From contig JAAYXE010000187.1 in NCBI GenBank assembly GCA_012516075.1, forward strand, positions 1-54,338: a stretch of 54,338 nt of DNA, read 5' to 3'. A program made the position numbers and the translations under genes. Each line of letters opens with the position of its first letter. The stretch's first letter is position 1. The notes beneath the pieces were generated by a model. It was not told where the DNA came from. It ran no database searches and saw only the letters and a list, made by a program, of their open reading frames with translations. Below are positions 33,741 to 41,560 of the stretch, piece after piece. Origin of the DNA: Chloroflexota bacterium. GTDB lineage: Bacteria; Chloroflexota; Anaerolineae; Anaerolineales; UBA4823.

Positions 33741-33815
33741 TCAACGGAAGAAATCCCCCATGGGGCCCGTGACTGCCTCACCGTTTGCAATCACGAGCCC
33801 CAGCTCCAGACACAT
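33741..33815 (-). CDS. Candidate 24-residue leader peptide upstream of plsC
   Basis: ATG at 33815 with AAGGGG 6 nt upstream, stop TGA at 33741-33743. The peptide is MCLELGLVIANGEAVTGPMG followed by DFFR. The stop codon overlaps the GAGG that acts as plsC SD, so translation of one could open or block the other. No homology is claimed; coding status is inferred from the SD and coupling geometry. Confidence 0.4.
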   Translation of the reverse strand: MCLELGLVIANGEAVTGPMGDFFR

Positions 33816-33864
33816 CAATTTCCCCTTCTTACAGTGTCTTACTCCGTTTTCCCCCTTTGAAATC

Positions 33865-33893
33865 ATTATAAATGCATTTTTTCTTTCCTGCAA
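33865..33893 (-). promoter_or_regulatory. Sigma-70-type promoter of plsC
   Basis: TTGCAG (33888-33893), 17-nt spacer and a perfect TATAAT (33865-33870) on the minus strand. The transcript should start near 33858 and include the leader ORF. Confidence 0.75.
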
Positions 33894-33952
33894 GCAGAGC
33901 ACTCGCAGGAAAAGCCTGTAAGAACCGGTCTACCGGGTATGGATCTGTGAAA

Positions 33953-34168
33953 TCAACGACCGAGTGAAATGAGCTGATCGCGCGGGCAGCGCATTTTCTT
34001 ACCGAACGAATCCTTGACAATCACAAAAGCCGGGCAGGGATCGTAAGCAATAAAAAGAACGGGAACGGGTTCTGATCCCGAGGCGGTTTGCCACCCGTAG
34101 CGCGCTCCTAATTCCAGCGTCTCCGGGCGAACAGCAGTAAGGCCGTTGGTGTGTACCATCGTATCCAT
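33953..34168 (-). CDS. Small protein of unknown function (71 aa)
   Basis: A soluble 71-residue protein, probably a small beta-rich fold judging from the alternating hydrophobic pattern PVPVLFIAYDPCPAFVIVK, with a basic CPRDQL segment near the end. GGAG lies 8 nt upstream of the ATG. A good promoter (34296-34324) starts about 120 nt upstream. It is monocistronic: the plsC promoter follows immediately. No family recognised. Confidence 0.6.
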   Translation of the reverse strand: MDTMVHTNGLTAVRPETLELGARYGWQTASGSEPVPVLFIAYDPCPAFVIVKDSFGKKMRCPRDQLISLGR

Positions 34169-34295
34169 ACCTTATCTCCATGATCTAAGACGATATTTTC
34201 CCGCATTGCGCCGACTGCTGCGCCAGGTTATTGCCCCCAGTCTATTCTTATTGGTTCGAAACCTGCTGTTGGAATCTGTGGTGCGGGTATGGATT

Positions 34296-34324
34296 AAGAT
34301 AACATAGAAGCCGCAGCCTGTTAA
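34296..34324 (-). promoter_or_regulatory. Promoter of the 71-residue protein gene
   Basis: TTAACA (34319-34324), 17-nt spacer and TATCTT (34296-34301) on the minus strand, giving a leader of about 120 nt in which I see no clear structure or ORF. Confidence 0.6.
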
Positions 34325-34371
34325 TCCCCCATCGGTATATTTTAAGGTCTCAAATTCATTCTGATTTCAGT

Positions 34372-35235
34372 TTATCCGGGGCAGGTTCTACCAAAGGGAA
34401 AGCCCGCACGCGGCTCGTACATACGGTGCTGACCCCTGGAAAGCAGCCAGCGGTTATACACTTCGCGCGCCAGCCCGCTGGCGCCCTCCACGCCTGAATT
34501 GGCAGCCTGGTTGGCAAGCTCATATGCAAGCTCGTAATGCTCAGGGCAGCTGCCGTGGTTCAGTACCAGGGCAGCACGATATTTATCCAGAGACGTCTGG
34601 ATGCCGTTTTCCTCATTGATCTTGAGCACGCGTCTCAACCGGACTTCGTCTCGCTGGGGCTGTAGCCAGATACGCCCCGAGATGCGGTCTTCCTGATCCA
34701 TTTCCAGTAGATACTGCAGTTCCTCCGAACTGGATAATGGTTCTGGCGGGACGGCTGCCGGTGCCGTGATCACGGAGATAAAAAGAACCAGGATGGCACT
34801 TAACACCACCGCAAAACTGTCGAAGACGAGATGCAGGACAGAACCCTGGAGAAACAGATGAGCGCGCCCCAGCAGCCCGTGCAGCATCAAAGAAATGGCG
34901 GACAGCAACAGGACTATCAGGCTGATGGGAATGGCTGTAAATGCGTATTCCTGCATCCATTTTGCCTGCAGCGCCAGGATCAGGACGATGACCAGCCAGA
35001 CCATGAGCATCGATTTGTGCCGGGATGCGACCAGGGGATCGAGCACGATCATATTCATCACCGACCAGATCGCAACCAGAAACACAACGAGGGGAATAAA
35101 ATATACCTGCAGGGCATGGATCTGATAAGAAAGGGTGTACAGGGCAGCTACAGCTGTGGCGAGGCCCAGCGTAATCCATGCCAGCTTATGAAATGTTATG
35201 CGGTCAACAGCCATACCAGCAATTCTTTCAGGCAT
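34372..35235 (-). CDS. Membrane protein with a DUF6624-like C-terminal domain
   Basis: A 287-residue protein. Residues about 15-165 form five membrane helices, for example VYFIPLVVFLVAIWSVMNM and AIPISLIVLLLSAISLML. The soluble C-terminal 120 residues read SLDKYRAALVLNHGSCPEHY, then ELAYELANQAANSGVEGASGL, AREVYNRWLLSRGQ and QHRMYEP. This pattern recalls DUF6624, in which an amphipathic helical domain counts work-hours-like 'AALVxQH' repeats; the match is by eye only. It follows a DUF4177-like gene by 52 nt. Function unknown. Confidence 0.55.
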   Translation of the reverse strand: MPERIAGMAVDRITFHKLAWITLGLATAVAALYTLSYQIHALQVYFIPLVVFLVAIWSVMNMIVLDPLVASRHKSMLMVWLVIVLILALQAKWMQEYAFTAIPISLIVLLLSAISLMLHGLLGRAHLFLQGSVLHLVFDSFAVVLSAILVLFISVITAPAAVPPEPLSSSEELQYLLEMDQEDRISGRIWLQPQRDEVRLRRVLKINEENGIQTSLDKYRAALVLNHGSCPEHYELAYELANQAANSGVEGASGLAREVYNRWLLSRGQHRMYEPRAGFPFGRTCPG

Positions 35236-35287
35236 TGATTCGACGATACCTTCCCGTTTGACCTGTTATCCCCCAGAGAACCCGGCC

Positions 35288-35530
35288 CTACGGTCGATAG
35301 ACCGGTCGTTTGAAGTAAAAATGAGCGAATCTGGAATAGGTTAATATACCTGCCAGTTCCCAGCCCTCGGCGCCCATTTTATTCAGAGTATCCTCTGCAG
35401 GGAGTTCACCGCCCGTCAGACTGCAAACCAGATGTTTATATTCCCATGTGAGCTTTCTTTCGACATACACCATGGGTGCCTGTGCACTTTCCGGTGGAGG
35501 AAAGCCCGGGAAAACGGATTCAACGTTCAT
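35288..35530 (-). CDS. DUF4177-like small protein (80 aa)
   Basis: An 80-residue protein ending in the DUF4177-type pattern: a first strand LTWEYKHLVC, then a helix-turn LNKMGAEGWELAGIL and a last strand AHFYFKRP. The ATG at 35530 has GAGGTGGA about 6 nt upstream. An ORF reading 67 codons further upstream lacks such a site and has unrelated composition, so it is not used. Likely co-transcribed with the membrane protein after it. Function unknown. Confidence 0.65.
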   Translation of the reverse strand: MNVESVFPGFPPPESAQAPMVYVERKLTWEYKHLVCSLTGGELPAEDTLNKMGAEGWELAGILTYSRFAHFYFKRPVYRP

Positions 35531-35760
35531 CGATCCACCTCTGATCACACCCCCTATATCGTGCCTGTTGCTTCTGCCAGTGATGAGGCCGGGTTTACGC
35601 CAAAATGGCGCTGCCTCGACGGCTCGCCTGTCCAGACATCCCTGGCGAATTAAGTTTACAATAAATTCAGGAAGCGTGTCAAATGAGGAAAAGGTGCACA
35701 TAGAGTCCGCATCGAGGACCTGTTCCGGCACCCGCCCCTTTTTTCTTTCCCAGAAACGTT

Positions 35761-36093
35761 CTAAATCCCCTCTGGGGGCAGGAAATCTGCGGGGATGGGA
35801 ACCCCATCAGCAATAACCCAACCCTGAAAAGAGCGGCGCAGGTCCGCCTGAGTGCGCGCACCCATTTTCCGCAGGGCCTGGCGGATATGAATTTTCGCCG
35901 TACCGGGGGTGATAAACAGGCGGGCAGCCACCTCTCGCCGGGTCAGCAGCTTCCCCTCCGGGCTGCTGCAGATCATCTCGACCATCTCCCGTTCACGAGG
36001 GGTTAGTCTCCACCAGCGGCGCAACAGTTCCTTTTCCTGAAAGAAATGCTGAAACACCTGCAGCAGCAGAGCGTCAAATCGTTCAGCATCCAC
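35761..36093 (-). CDS. Stand-alone LuxR-family HTH regulator
   Basis: A 110-residue protein carrying little more than a LuxR/GerE DNA-binding domain (about 31-90): LTPREREMVEMICS, then REVAARLFITPGTAKIHIRQ, and LRKMGARTQADLRR. There is no receiver, PAS or autoinducer domain; the N-terminal 30 residues (VFQHFFQEKELLRRWW) may be a short dimerisation helix. GGAGAAGG precedes the ATG. It lies upstream of the DUF4177-like gene and downstream of the surface-protein terminator. Confidence 0.8.
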   Translation of the reverse strand: MDAERFDALLLQVFQHFFQEKELLRRWWRLTPREREMVEMICSSPEGKLLTRREVAARLFITPGTAKIHIRQALRKMGARTQADLRRSFQGWVIADGVPIPADFLPPEGI

Positions 36094-36129
36094 GGGCCTT
36101 CTCCTTCGCAGTTTCCGCAGTTCAGAAAA

Positions 36130-36158
36130 ATTGTACCGGCAAGCCCGTTTTTGCGAAA
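36130..36158 (-). promoter_or_regulatory. Candidate promoter of the LuxR-type gene
   Basis: TTTCGC (36153-36158), 17-nt spacer and TACAAT (36130-36135) on the minus strand. The -35 is weak (3 of 6). Confidence 0.45.
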
Positions 36159-36182
36159 CGTAAAAACAGAAATTGGAGTAAA

Positions 36183-36223
36183 TTAAAAAAAAGCCTGGGG
36201 AGGCATGGGCACCTCCCCAGGCT
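36183..36223 (-). terminator. Strong intrinsic terminator of the surface-protein gene
   Basis: AGCCTGGGGAGG (36192-36203) pairs perfectly over 12 bp with CCTCCCCAGGCT (36212-36223). The A-run at 36185-36191 gives the U-tract on the minus strand. Confidence 0.92.
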
Positions 36224-36242
36224 GCAGCCCGTGGCCGGCCGT

Positions 36243-38327
36243 TTATGGACAGGCCTGCAGGGTTACATCATCCACATACAGAGCGGTTGTGCCGTTAAGC
36301 CCATCATTGTAAACACCAAACTGCAGCTGGATGGTCTGTCCGGCGTAGCGGGTCAGATCGAAGACATGCTGCGTCCAGGTCTGGCTGTTGCTACGCTGCC
36401 AGATCAGGGTGTCGATCCAGTGGCCGAAGCGATCCAGAATGAGCAGATACTGCACATCCGCCCCTTCCGCAGCGACGGCCAAGGATCTCCCGGTTGGCTG
36501 GGGGAAGGTCAGGTCCTCTTCAGGTTCACCGGTGATTGCATACGTCCACATCGTCAGCTGAGCAGACCGGGTTCCGGATGGGATGGTTACCATCTGGGCT
36601 GCGTCTGAGTAGCTGAAGCGGTTGTGAGCCGCATGCAGGATACCTGCTCGCATCGACCGCACCCCGCTGTGCGCCTGTTCGTTTGAGTATCCGGCCGTGA
36701 AGCGAGTCGCAGGGATCTCCCAGGCAGCGTTTGATTCAAAGCTGTTGTTCGCCACTCTTTCAGAACAGATGCCTGGTACACCGGTGGGTGCAGGGGTGGG
36801 CGTAGCCGGCGCCGGGGTGCTTCCCGATGTGCAGACATCCACCACAAGGTCATCAACGTACATGGCGGAAATCCCGCCTGAGCCGTTGTTGAAGGTGCCA
36901 AACTGAATGCGAATGGTCTTTCCTCTGTATTTCGCCAGGTCCATCTCCCGGTTATGCCAGGAGTTTGTATTTGCCGGCAGCGTGAGCGACTCCAGAATCG
37001 TGAAATTAACAGGATCGAGAATGAGCATGTACTGGCGGTCCGAGGCCAGCGCACTCTGCCCCCAGACCATCCCTACCGGCAGCTCTGTCTGTGCAGTGAA
37101 CTGCTGCTCGCTGCTCTGGGTGTAAAACCAGAACTTGAGTTTGGCGGAGGCCGCTGATGCGGGGATGGAAATCACCTGGTAGGCATCGGAATAACTTTCG
37201 ATATTCTGGCCCGCGTTCACGATGCCAGTGCGCATGGAGCCGCTGCCGGAATGCGCTGTGACCGTTGAATAGCCGGCCGGGAACGCTGTTATGGGGATAT
37301 TCCAGCCGCCGCTGAACTCGAAGCCGCTGTTGACCACCGGGTTGGTGCATCCGGCCGGAGGTATGGGTGTGGGTCCAGGCGGCGGAGTCACGACCGTATC
37401 GCTCGTCTCCAGCGCCACATCGTCTACGTACATACCGGTGACCCCGTTGACGCCGTCGTTGTAGGTGCCGATCTGGATTTTGATCGTCTGGCCGGCGTAC
37501 TTGCTCACATCAAACTGGTGCAGACTCCAGACGCGCGCGTCGCTGCGCGTCCACATCAGGGTTTCGATCAGCCTGTCGTCCGCTTCACCCGGCCCAGCAG
37601 GATCCAGGATCAGGACATACTGAGCGTCGTTGAGCGTGGCCGCCGCGCCGAACTCGGGCGCATCTGAGCGGGCAATCTGAGCAGCGAGGGCTGCCTCCCC
37701 GCTCCAGGGATAGAGCCAGACCCGCAGGATGGCGCTTTCCACACCGGCGGGGATCGTTACTTGCTGGCGCGCCGATGAATAGCTAAGCCGGTTATCCGCC
37801 TGATTCTCAATGCCGGTGCGCGCCGCGCGCGCCCCCGAATGGCTGGCTGCAGTTGTATAGCCGGCGCGATATTCCGTAACCGGGAAGATCCAGGCCGTCT
37901 GGTCTTCGAATCCCCCGTTCTGGATCAACTCGGCGCTGACAGCAGAGGCGAAGAAGTCCACCTGCTGGTTTTGGCCGCTCAACGTGACACTGCGCAGCGT
38001 CTGATCGAAGACATAATTGTCGCTCTGCGCAGCCAGGGCATATTCTCCCGGTGACAGGTTGGTCAGTTCGTAGCGACCATTCTGATCCGTTACTGCTCGC
38101 TTTCCATTCTGAGCAGAGATCATTACCCCAGACAGTGGGTTTCTGGCGCTGTCAAACGCCTGCCCCGAGATGGTCAGGTTCCCGGGGCGCTGCAAAAAAG
38201 GCAGGAAAATATCTGCTGGAGTTCGTGTGGCCTGAACGGCCGGGCTGGACAGTGCCATTTGTGGCCAGAACAAGGGGCTGACCAGGACAATGACAATTAA
38301 AAGTAAAACCTGTCGAAAACGCTTCAT
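36243..38327 (-). CDS. Secreted protein with an SpaA/CarboxypepD-like domain and three repeated modules
   Basis: A 694-residue exported protein. A signal peptide (1-about 32; LLLIVIVLVSPLFWPQMAL) is followed by a carboxypeptidase-regulatory-like beta sandwich (about 50-130; ISGQAFDSARNPLSGVMI, DQNGRYELTNLSPGEY). Three copies of a module of about 165 residues follow (about 135-310, 330-500, 520-694). Each begins with N-x-x-FE...W-x-[FI]-P, has AGY(S/T)...AHSG...(R)TGI, a QYxLILD strand, and ends with AGQTI-like ... GTYNDG ... YVDDV. Linkers are Pro/Thr-rich. The modules look like carbohydrate-binding jelly rolls. AAGGAG precedes the ATG. It has its own promoter and terminator. The ligand is unknown. 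Confidence 0.8.
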   Translation of the reverse strand: MKRFRQVLLLIVIVLVSPLFWPQMALSSPAVQATRTPADIFLPFLQRPGNLTISGQAFDSARNPLSGVMISAQNGKRAVTDQNGRYELTNLSPGEYALAAQSDNYVFDQTLRSVTLSGQNQQVDFFASAVSAELIQNGGFEDQTAWIFPVTEYRAGYTTAASHSGARAARTGIENQADNRLSYSSARQQVTIPAGVESAILRVWLYPWSGEAALAAQIARSDAPEFGAAATLNDAQYVLILDPAGPGEADDRLIETLMWTRSDARVWSLHQFDVSKYAGQTIKIQIGTYNDGVNGVTGMYVDDVALETSDTVVTPPPGPTPIPPAGCTNPVVNSGFEFSGGWNIPITAFPAGYSTVTAHSGSGSMRTGIVNAGQNIESYSDAYQVISIPASAASAKLKFWFYTQSSEQQFTAQTELPVGMVWGQSALASDRQYMLILDPVNFTILESLTLPANTNSWHNREMDLAKYRGKTIRIQFGTFNNGSGGISAMYVDDLVVDVCTSGSTPAPATPTPAPTGVPGICSERVANNSFESNAAWEIPATRFTAGYSNEQAHSGVRSMRAGILHAAHNRFSYSDAAQMVTIPSGTRSAQLTMWTYAITGEPEEDLTFPQPTGRSLAVAAEGADVQYLLILDRFGHWIDTLIWQRSNSQTWTQHVFDLTRYAGQTIQLQFGVYNDGLNGTTALYVDDVTLQACP

Positions 38328-38421
38328 TGTTTTGCTCCTTTGCTTTGCCTCCCTTTAGGATTGTTGAATCGAAACAGGCCCTATTCCATTACCCCCGGGT
38401 AACAGCGGTCTCTGATTGCAG

Positions 38422-38449
38422 GATATATTAAAAAAGGAATGAGAGTCAA
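38422..38449 (-). promoter_or_regulatory. Promoter of the surface-protein gene
   Basis: TTGACT (38444-38449), 16-nt spacer and TATATC (38422-38427) on the minus strand, about 88 nt before the TSS-to-ATG leader ends. The -35 overlaps the 3' end of the sulfite-oxidase-like remnant. Confidence 0.55.
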
Positions 38450-38829
38450 TATGCCAGATGGGGGATTGAGATTGAATGACGCTGCAAGATGACGATGCAA
38501 GACAGCCACTTCACCCAGAACCACCCCGGCGAGAGGGCACCATCGCACGCAGCCGGCGCCCCGTGCCAGTGACCGAGCAGTTCATCGCCAGCATGGGCTG
38601 CCAGCAGGACATCGCGCGCCTCGTTCATGAGCAGGGAGTGGGCATAATCCGTCAGTGATTCCAGCGGGACGCCCACCCCGCCCGAACCGGTGGCTGCGTG
38701 CTCGAGCACATCCCGCAGGGCGGCGCCGCGCCACTGCTGGGTTGTGTACCAGCCCAGTGCACAGTTCAGTTTGGCCGTCCGGCTGGTTTGCGAGAAGTTC
38801 CGCAGATCCTGAAACGAAAAAGGAAGCAA
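38446..38829 (-). pseudogene. Remnant of a sulfite-oxidase-family (molybdopterin) gene
   Basis: About 127 codons whose translation resembles the C-terminal half of YedY/sulfite-oxidase-type molybdopterin domains: PFSFQDLRNFSQTSRTA, then LNCALGWYTTQQWRGAALRD with the Mo-ligand-type Cys, SLTDYAHSLLMNEARDVLL, HAGDELLGHWHGAPA and GWFWVKWLSCIVIL. The first half is missing, an in-frame TAA lies 15 codons upstream, no ATG or SD is present, and the GAPxRxVxP substrate segment is corrupted. No partner heme protein is adjacent. I read it as a decaying fragment; that is an inference from pattern matching by eye. Confidence 0.6.
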
Positions 38830-38960
38830 AAGCCCGGATCTCGCCGCAGCGCCGCGCCCTTACAGCAAATAATTCTGCATGATTGCCCGTAAGGATATGG
38901 GTGTATTCAGAAAGATATGCATCCTGGAGCAGGCACCTGCCAACCTGCTGTGGGCATCCT

Positions 38961-39170
38961 TCAACCCGCTGTTGTGCGCATGAATAATAACCGGATAATG
39001 CTGGAGATCCAGAACAGGATCAGCCGGCCGCGGCTGCGCGCCTCTGGCTGTGAAGGATCCTCCCGGCGTTGAGGATTGATCTGGTTTTCCTTCCAGATGG
39101 AATCAATGAAGAGGCTGTACACCAGTGATACGGCGGTAAAAAACACAAATAACATCAACAGGGTACCCAT
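38961..39170 (-). CDS. Small membrane protein (69 aa)
   Basis: A 69-residue protein with two hydrophobic segments (TLLMLFVFFTAVSLVYSLF near the start, LILFWISSIIRLLFM near the end) separated by a polar, charged loop of about 25 residues. AAGGAG lies about 9 nt upstream of the ATG, which supports translation. It is divergent from rarD. No family recognised. Confidence 0.6.
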   Translation of the reverse strand: MGTLLMLFVFFTAVSLVYSLFIDSIWKENQINPQRREDPSQPEARSRGRLILFWISSIIRLLFMRTTAG

Positions 39171-39306
39171 GGCGATCTCTCCTTTCTATGCACTAAACGC
39201 TTTATATCAGGCGGAAGTTCCTGTAAACGATTAGTACTTTCGAGAGCAAAGCCACAGGCGCCCACGCGAAAGCCGGCCTGAGTTCGCAGTTTGAAACCTG
39301 CTTTTC

Positions 39307-39315
39307 TGGTATGAT
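39307..39315 (+). promoter_or_regulatory. Candidate extended -10 promoter of rarD
   Basis: TGGTATGAT (TG-n-TATGAT) with no matching -35 at standard spacing. The predicted start is about 43 nt before the ATG at 39365. Confidence 0.4.
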
Positions 39316-39364
39316 AAACCCGTTCTCAGACGAGCTTCAACAGACCAGAAACCGGGCAGAGGTT

Positions 39365-40270
39365 ATGCAACACGCGAACAAAGGTGTCCTTTTTGGATTC
39401 CTCGCATACCTGATGTGGGGATTCTTTCCGCTCTATTTTAAAGCGTTGAACATGGTGCCGCCGGTGCAGATCATCGCTCACCGCTTCGCGTGGTCTTTTC
39501 TGATCATGGCGGTTTTGATCAGTCTGCGAAAAGAATGGGGGCAAATCTGGCAGGCCGTACGGAACGTGCGCACACTGGGAATTTACGCCCTGGCCATCTG
39601 CCTGCTGGCCCTGAACTGGTTAATCTTCATCTGGGCTGTCAATGACGGACATGTGATCGACGCCAGCCTGGGCTACTTTATCAACCCGCTGCTCAGCGTG
39701 GCTCTGGGTGTCATTTTTCTACGTGAACGACTGCGGCTGCTGCAGTGGCTGCCAGTCGGTCTGGCCGGGGCTGGCGTGCTCTATCTAACTGTAAAGGTGG
39801 GCAGCCCTCCCTGGATCGCCCTGTCACTGGCAGGCACCTTCGGCCTGTATGGTCTGGTAAAAAAAGTGGCCTCTCTGGAGCCGATTCACAGCCTGACCAT
39901 CGAGACCGGTGTGCTTTTTCTGCCTTCCTGCGCCTACCTGCTGCTGGCCGAAACCCGGGGCGTGGGGGCATTTGGTCATATCCATCCCCTGGGCAACCTG
40001 CTGCTGGCGTTCGCCGGATTGATGACATGTGTTCCGCTGCTGCTGTTCTCCACCGCCGCGCGCAGCATCCCGCTCACGCTGGTCGGTTTGCTGCAGTTCG
40101 TCACACCCACCTGCCAGTTTCTACTGGGCACGCTGCTTTACAGAGAACCCTTTTCCAGCACGCAGCTGGTTGCGTTCAGCCTGATCTGGCTGGCCCTGAT
40201 AATTTTCAGTGTGGAAGGGATCGTCACCCGCAGGCGCAGCGTGGCGGTTGAACCCGTGCTCACCCCCTGA
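39365..40270 (+). CDS. rarD: EamA-family permease RarD
   Basis: A 301-residue drug/metabolite-transporter-superfamily protein with ten predicted helices in two EamA repeats. It shows the RarD landmarks NKGVLFGFLAYLMWGFFPLYFK at the N-terminus (here from residue 4), IIAHRFAWSF, LNWLIFIWAV and SLGYFINPLLSV. Substrate unknown; the name comes from chloramphenicol sensitivity in E. coli. The ATG at 39365 is preferred over an ATG 54 nt upstream because the family begins just before the first helix and GAGG lies close to it. Confidence 0.88.
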   Translation: MQHANKGVLFGFLAYLMWGFFPLYFKALNMVPPVQIIAHRFAWSFLIMAVLISLRKEWGQIWQAVRNVRTLGIYALAICLLALNWLIFIWAVNDGHVIDASLGYFINPLLSVALGVIFLRERLRLLQWLPVGLAGAGVLYLTVKVGSPPWIALSLAGTFGLYGLVKKVASLEPIHSLTIETGVLFLPSCAYLLLAETRGVGAFGHIHPLGNLLLAFAGLMTCVPLLLFSTAARSIPLTLVGLLQFVTPTCQFLLGTLLYREPFSSTQLVAFSLIWLALIIFSVEGIVTRRRSVAVEPVLTP

Positions 40271-40317
40271 CAGAAGCCGTAATGGCGGTTTCTTCGCCGG
40301 CAGTAATACCCGGGCGG

Positions 40318-41358
40318 TCAGGCTGCCCCATCTTTCATGGCCAGCAGGAACTCCTGGAGCCAGGCCGGAACGATGTAGGCATAGCGTTCGCGCTGCGGGT
40401 CTTCCAGGTTGACAATAAATTCGCGCCAGGTCAGCGCCCGGCTGACCATCCCCACCCTCCAGGCCAGATTGAAAGCCTCCACCAGCCGCTCGCGACTCTC
40501 AAAACGCCGCCAGGGCTCCAGGTACACATCACGTAAATGATTCAACTCTGCCGGCATCTTCTCCGGCGCTTCTGTGGCTTCATCCGGGAACCCGGCGCGC
40601 CCGCCTACACTGCGCAGGCAGAGCATCATCGAAAAGAATGGGTGCGTGACCAGGCACTCTTCCCAGTCTGAGAAGACAAAGCGGTACCGGCCGGGCTCGC
40701 CCGAAACGAAGATATTGCCATCGTGGAAATCATCGTGATGCAGAGTCTGTGGGATGTGGTAATCCTGGAGCTGGCGGCACATCTCGCGATAGCGCGGGAG
40801 AAGAGAACGCAGCCGCTCGTGTTCTTCCGCTGAGAGGCCATCTTCATACCCCAGGCGCAGGACCTCTGCTTCTGAAAGCAGAGCCGAAAACATATCCGGA
40901 AGACGTTCCAGGCGCCGGTCTGCGACGCCCAGAGGGAAGAACTGCTCCGGATGATCTGAGGCAGCAATCTGCAAACTGGCGAACTGGACCAGCGCCGGCT
41001 CGATCAGGTGCAGGTCTGCAGGTGATTTCAAATACGTGCGCAGCATGGCGCCGGAATCCCGCATGAGCATCCAGCCCCGCTCTCCGTCCAGGGCCAGGAC
41101 GTCGGGGAGGTTCTCCGGCTGGAACCTGCGCAGGTGCTGGGTCAGCAGGACCTCTGTGGGCCTGTAGCTGGCCTTGAAGTAAAAAGTTCCGGCCTGCGTG
41201 GTGCAGCGCATGACGGTGGACCAGATCTGTACGTGAAACTGCTCGACCGGCGCGGTAAGTGTGTATCCTGCATCTGCAAGCGCCTGCCGGATCCATGCTT
41301 GAGCCTGATCGATCCACTGCGGCTGGGTCCAGAGCAGTTGGGTAGAGGTTGAGGTCAT
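40318..41358 (-). CDS. APH/choline-kinase-like phosphotransferase
   Basis: A 346-residue protein of the aminoglycoside-phosphotransferase fold. The N-lobe is divergent (about 1-120, MRCTTQAGTFYFKASY). The catalytic loop reads TLHHDDFHDGNIFVSG and the metal-binding strand FVFSDWEECLVTHPF, both intact. Members phosphorylate small hydroxylated molecules such as choline, homoserine, sugars or aminoglycosides; the substrate is not decidable. The ATG at 41358 has AGGAG at 7 nt. A longer frame runs through the tRNA gene and cannot be real. Confidence 0.8.
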   Translation of the reverse strand: MTSTSTQLLWTQPQWIDQAQAWIRQALADAGYTLTAPVEQFHVQIWSTVMRCTTQAGTFYFKASYRPTEVLLTQHLRRFQPENLPDVLALDGERGWMLMRDSGAMLRTYLKSPADLHLIEPALVQFASLQIAASDHPEQFFPLGVADRRLERLPDMFSALLSEAEVLRLGYEDGLSAEEHERLRSLLPRYREMCRQLQDYHIPQTLHHDDFHDGNIFVSGEPGRYRFVFSDWEECLVTHPFFSMMLCLRSVGGRAGFPDEATEAPEKMPAELNHLRDVYLEPWRRFESRERLVEAFNLAWRVGMVSRALTWREFIVNLEDPQRERYAYIVPAWLQEFLLAMKDGAA

Positions 41359-41433
41359 TAGTGCTCCTGTCGTTGGGTGAGGAGATGAACGAAATACATC
41401 ATAGCAGTCTTCACGCCATCCACTTCCCCCGTT

Positions 41434-41466
41434 AAAAAAGAAAACCGCCGGTGTGTTTGCGGCGGT
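41434..41466 (-). terminator. Terminator of the CAU tRNA gene
   Basis: ACCGCCG (41444-41450) pairs with CGGCGGT (41460-41466); the minus strand then reads TTTTCTTTTTT. Confidence 0.85.
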
Positions 41467-41472
41467 CGTCTG

Positions 41473-41544
41473 TGGGCCCGGCAGGATTCGAACCTGCGAC
41501 CAAACGGTTATGAGCCGCCCGCTCTGCCGCTGAGCTACGGGCCC
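41473..41544 (-). tRNA. tRNA with CAU anticodon (Met or Ile2)
   Basis: A 72-nt cloverleaf without encoded CCA. The acceptor stem GGGCCCG/CGGGCCC is perfect, the D-arm is GCTC..GAGC, the anticodon loop is CTCATAA in a GGCGG/CCGTT stem, the T-arm is GCAGG-TTCGAAT-CCTGC and the discriminator is A. CAU reads AUG, or AUA if the C is lysidinylated. The GGCTCATAACC arm and the TTTGGTCG variable region resemble tRNA-Ile2 of Bacillus subtilis and E. coli more than elongator tRNA-Met. No initiator features (CA mismatch at 1-72, three GC pairs) are seen. Confidence 0.95.
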
Positions 41545-41560
41545 TCTGTGGAGCGCTGGA

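Noticed and set aside
35531..35731. N-terminal extension of 67 codons on the DUF4177-like gene
   Set aside because: It lacks an SD, has unrelated composition, and the internal ATG at 35530 has a strong GAGGTGGA.
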